From assembly GCA_902779915.1 (NCBI GenBank), contig CACZDM010000004.1, positions 1-64,000 of the forward strand: DNA of 64,000 bases. Direction: 5' to 3'. The notes beneath the pieces were generated by a model that worked only from the letters and a program-made list of their open reading frames with translations, did not search any database and was not told the DNA's origin. Numbering within the stretch: position 1 is the stretch's first letter; every line of letters starts with the position of its first letter. Below are positions 61,341 through 64,000 of the stretch, one piece after another. The translations under genes were made by a program, and so were the position numbers. This DNA is from Oscillospiraceae bacterium (lineage in GTDB: Bacteria > Bacillota > Clostridia > Oscillospirales > Ruminococcaceae).

Positions 61341-62546
61341 TTACTGGTTTAGAATTTTTGCTGATTTTTCAACCATAGTTTCAGCAAAAACGCCGTATCC
61401 TCTAGTTGGATCATTGACAAACACGTGAGTCACGGCGCCGATCAGTTTTCCGTTTTGAATTATTGGGCTTCCGCTCATTCCCTGAACGATTCCGCCCGCG
61501 CTTTTTAAAAGCTCTTTGTCGGTTATTTTTAGGACATAGTTTCTGGTTTTGTGGCTAAAATCTATGGATTCAATCTCAATTTCATATTTTTTTGGAATAT
61601 TTCCCGCTAATGTGCTATATATGCTGGCTTTTCCAATCATTGCCTCCTGTTTTAGGCCAATTAAAACCGGCTCATGAGAACATATTGGTTTTGTTAGTTT
61701 GCCAAATAATCCGCAGTCATCATTAATTTTAACGTTTCCAATCGGTCCATCCCCAGAAAACGTTCCGCAGACTTCCCCAGGGCATCCCGCTGATCCTTGT
61801 TTGACTTCGTTTATGCATGCGCCAACAATTTCGCCGCTTCCCAAGGGCATGATGTTTCCTGTGTCAACATCGCATATTGGATGCCCTAGGCCGCCAAAAA
61901 TTCCGCTTTCTGTGAAAAAAGTGAGTGTCCCGATTCCGGCTGAGCTGTCTCGAACCCAGAGCCCAGCGAGCCATTTTTCATCTTTGTTCGAATATTCTGG
62001 CTTAAGCTGCGTTTTGTGTTCTTTAAAGTCTCGTTGATATTTCAAATTTATGACCTTGCCGCCTCCTGCTGAGACAATTTCTCTCAGTTGGTTGTTGCTG
62101 CTGACTTTTTTTCCGTTAACAGAAGTTATCACGTCTCCAATTTTAAGACCCGCCTCCTTTGCTGGCGATTTTTCTCCGTTTTGGCCCGAAACGTTTTTTA
62201 TATCAACAACCATAACGCCATCCGCCAAAAATTTAACCCCAAACGGAGCCCCGCAGGGAATAACCTTGACTTTATCAAGCTCTTTGATGTGAATCTTTTT
62301 TATAGGCACTATTCCAAAAAGAGACAGATTGAAATTTTTATCACATTTTGCATTCGAGCTCGCTGGAATTTGATTTTCAACCTCAGACAATCTAGCGCCA
62401 AACAAATTAAACTTCACGTTTTGTCCGCTATACACCATATAGTTGTCCTGAACAATGATTGAATAGTAGCTGACAAGCCCCATTATGGCGCTAGCTGAGA
62501 AAATTGCGAAAACAGCAAACAGACGGATAAATTTTTTACAATTCAT
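61341..62546 (-). CDS. spoIVB: SpoIVB serine peptidase (sporulation, S55 family)
   Basis: Signals from the forespore to activate pro-sigma-K processing. After an N-terminal transmembrane anchor (about 6-28) comes a PDZ domain (SPAKEAGLKIGDVITSVNGK, about 125-185) and the S55 peptidase domain. The catalytic His lies in GGLGHPICDVDTG and the catalytic Ser in VQGMSGSPIIQNGKLIGAVT, followed by HVFVNDPTRGYGVF. The length is 401 aa, normal. ATG 62546 is chosen over GTG 62549; the site is AAGAAGG. It likely forms an operon with the lipoprotein. Confidence 0.93.
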   Translation of the reverse strand: MNCKKFIRLFAVFAIFSASAIMGLVSYYSIIVQDNYMVYSGQNVKFNLFGARLSEVENQIPASSNAKCDKNFNLSLFGIVPIKKIHIKELDKVKVIPCGAPFGVKFLADGVMVVDIKNVSGQNGEKSPAKEAGLKIGDVITSVNGKKVSSNNQLREIVSAGGGKVINLKYQRDFKEHKTQLKPEYSNKDEKWLAGLWVRDSSAGIGTLTFFTESGIFGGLGHPICDVDTGNIMPLGSGEIVGACINEVKQGSAGCPGEVCGTFSGDGPIGNVKINDDCGLFGKLTKPICSHEPVLIGLKQEAMIGKASIYSTLAGNIPKKYEIEIESIDFSHKTRNYVLKITDKELLKSAGGIVQGMSGSPIIQNGKLIGAVTHVFVNDPTRGYGVFAETMVEKSAKILNQ

Positions 62547-62632
62547 CACACGCCTTCTTTCATTTTAAAGTATATATTAATTATAATATATCAATTATTT
62601 TAAAATACATACTAAATTAATAAAAAAAGTCT

Positions 62633-62890
62633 TTATTTGATGTCTGCGACCTCATATTTATCATCTAGCCAAGCAATTGCTTTTTCCAACCCATCAAGCG
62701 ACAAATCAAAGGTTTCTTCAAATAGGGGGTTGCTTTTTTCGCAGCAATTTTCGCCTTCCCAAACAACGATTTTAACTTTATTTTCACCAATATTCGGAAA
62801 CATTTTAAAGTTAAAATTTTCGACTCCTCCAGAAAAAACATTACCAAATTTTAAATATTCTAAAGTTGGCGTGATTAATTTTTTTTTCAT
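62633..62890 (-). CDS. Small hypothetical protein
   Basis: An 85 aa protein: MKKKLITPTLEYLKFGNVFS near the start, then FKMFPNIGENKVKIVVWEGE and an acidic ending LEKAIAWLDDKYEVADIK. It is soluble-looking and contains a CC pair. The ribosome site is weak (AGGTG). The antisense frame 62637-62897 has a poorer composition. No family recognised. Confidence 0.6.
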   Translation of the reverse strand: MKKKLITPTLEYLKFGNVFSGGVENFNFKMFPNIGENKVKIVVWEGENCCEKSNPLFEETFDLSLDGLEKAIAWLDDKYEVADIK

Positions 62891-62925
62891 CAACTAATTC
62901 ACCTATAACTAAAATTATTCATAAA

Positions 62926-63483
62926 TTAATAAAAATCAACGTTGATAATTTTCTCAATCCTAGGAACAATCAAAGACACCACGGCAATTTTTAGTCCGTC
63001 GCCAAATAAAAACGGTAAAACGCAGACCAAAAAGGCTTTGTATATGTCAACTCCGCTATATATCATATACCACAAAAGCCCAAAAACATAGCAAACAACC
63101 GTTCCCAAAAGCAAGGCAGCAATCAAGCCAAAAATCTTTTTGGGCCCGCTTTTAAATTTTTTTCGACAATATCCATATAAAAGCCCGATGACGAAAGCCG
63201 TTGGAACATAGGCAACCAAAAAACCCGCAGTTGGGCCAGTAAAAACCGAAACGCCGCCAACTAATTTAGCAGTGCATGGAATGCCAACTAAAACCAAAAT
63301 CAGATATAAAACCTGGCTGAGCGCGCCATATATCGGCCCCATGAAAGCTCCTGAAATGTACACAGCCAGTGTTGCTAAAGTTATTGGAACCGGCTGGATC
63401 GGGATTGAAAACATTGATAAAACGCAGGTTAAAGCGCAGCAAATAGCGCAAACCACCATAGACCTAACTGAAAATTTTTGCAA
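62926..63483 (-). CDS. bioY: Biotin transporter S-component BioY
   Basis: A 185 aa integral membrane protein with about six helices, the biotin-binding unit of an ECF transporter. Family segments are PIQPVPITLATLAVYISGAF and GGVSVFTGPTAGFLVAY. TTG 63483 has GGAG (63493-63496) 9 bp upstream; the ATG at 63492 directly abuts that site. There is no ecfA or ecfT next to it, so it would share the EcfA1-EcfA2-EcfT module at 36.5-39 kb. I see no biotin operator. The element copy 9 begins 165 bp upstream. Confidence 0.92.
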   Translation of the reverse strand: MQKFSVRSMVVCAICCALTCVLSMFSIPIQPVPITLATLAVYISGAFMGPIYGALSQVLYLILVLVGIPCTAKLVGGVSVFTGPTAGFLVAYVPTAFVIGLLYGYCRKKFKSGPKKIFGLIAALLLGTVVCYVFGLLWYMIYSGVDIYKAFLVCVLPFLFGDGLKIAVVSLIVPRIEKIINVDFY

Positions 63484-63647
63484 ACAAACCATCTCCTAAA
63501 ACAGCATTTTCCCGCATTCTAGCACAGATTAAATTAAATGTCAACAACTTTTGATGGAAAAATTGGCAATTTGTAAATTGATTTGGTGAGGCAAAAGGGT
63601 TTATGCTAAGTGAAATCTCAAAGAAGCCACAAATTGCATTATTGAAT

Positions 63648-64000
63648 TTGGTTATATTTGTTCCAATAAACCTCTTTCTTAAAAAGCCTAAATATTTACC
63701 AAAAAATCCAAATATTTTCAATATCCTTGATTTCGTCCCAAAAAACAATGTGAAAGCTGGATGAATGCCGCCGGCTCACCATAAACCATCCAATAAAACC
63801 TGATTTAATCCGCCGGGCTTTTTTAAGCTGGCCTCAAGTAGGTGGTAGGTTAAGCGTGTTTGCAGATGTTTAACTACCGCTTGTTGCGGACGCTTTCAAA
63901 GGGGTTGCGATCTAAGTTAAGCTTTAATATTACAGCTAGTTGTGAGCTGGCGGCGCTTGCTTAGTTTTTTCATTGTTTTTTGGGAACGAATTTGAGGATG
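63648..64000. repeat. Dispersed palindromic element, cut by window end (copy 9)
   Basis: Left end TTGGTTATATTTGTTCC, then CCCAAAAAACAATGTGAAAG, GCCGCCGGCTCACCATAA, the centre AGGTGGTAGGTTAAGCG / GTTTAACTACCGCTTGTTG, and the right arm GTTGTGAGCTGGCGGCGC up to the window end. The right end is not in the window. Confidence 0.85.

Noticed and set aside
62637-62897. 86-codon plus-strand frame opposite the small gene at 62633-62890
   Set aside because: The composition is serine- and phenylalanine-rich like an antisense shadow. The minus-strand frame reads as a normal soluble protein.

Overview
The window is an A+T-rich chromosome segment from a spore-forming member of the Clostridia/Firmicutes. 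Evidence for this is the endospore genes (cwlD, cotJA-cotJB-cotJC, spoIVB), the c-di-AMP pair cdaA-cdaR, an ECF transporter core, ClpE, a flavodiiron protein and a 2-hydroxyacyl-CoA dehydratase-type system (strict anaerobe), together with GGAGG ribosome sites, frequent TTG/GTG starts and TTGaca-17-TATAAT promoters. I cannot name the species.

Layout: 0.3-7.5 kb holds cardiolipin synthase, a broken coaX, cwlD, cdaA-cdaR and an FAD oxidoreductase. 7.8-16 kb holds an exported protein of unknown function, pnp, tRNA-Leu, glmU, an amino-acid permease and an M15 peptidase. 16.2-23 kb holds aroB-aroA-aroC-rluA, an XRE regulator, tRNA-Arg and an unusually short proS. 23-28.5 kb is an accessory island of glycosyltransferase/ricin-lectin genes. 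28.6-31.9 kb holds cotJABC, then an array of small leader-type peptides. 31.9-45.3 kb is housekeeping: ruvCAB-glmM, a methyltransferase, ecfA1-ecfA2-ecfT-truA, DUF5711 and CvpA proteins, clpE and fprA. 46-51.3 kb holds hom-thrB-lysC and an acyl-CoA synthetase. 51.4-55.7 kb holds a two-gene acyl-CoA dehydratase activase/dehydratase system. 56.4-64 kb holds an aminotransferase, a GNAT island, trpS, a lipoprotein, spoIVB and bioY.

The most striking feature that genes do not explain is a dispersed family of about 400-440 bp palindromic elements with 18 bp ends close to TTGGGTTATATTTGTCCC and inner arms containing GTGAGCTGGCGGCGC. There are nine loci in 64 kb. Three are intact, one is cut by the window end, and several are right arms only. 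In two places a left half and a right half stand 1.4-5 kb apart as an inverted pair that encloses foreign-looking cargo: the glycosyltransferase-lectin genes in one and a GNAT acetyltransferase in the other. No transposase is visible, so these look like non-autonomous elements that have captured cargo. The enclosed lectin genes are also notable: a GT8 and a GT2 glycosyltransferase, each with a Sec signal peptide and a C-terminal ricin lectin, an arrangement that fits an exported sugar-transferring effector better than a cytoplasmic enzyme.

Decay is visible at several loci (coaX, one GT2-lectin gene, the lectin domain of another, one or two leader peptides). Several of these breaks are single-base homopolymer changes, so raw-read checks matter there.
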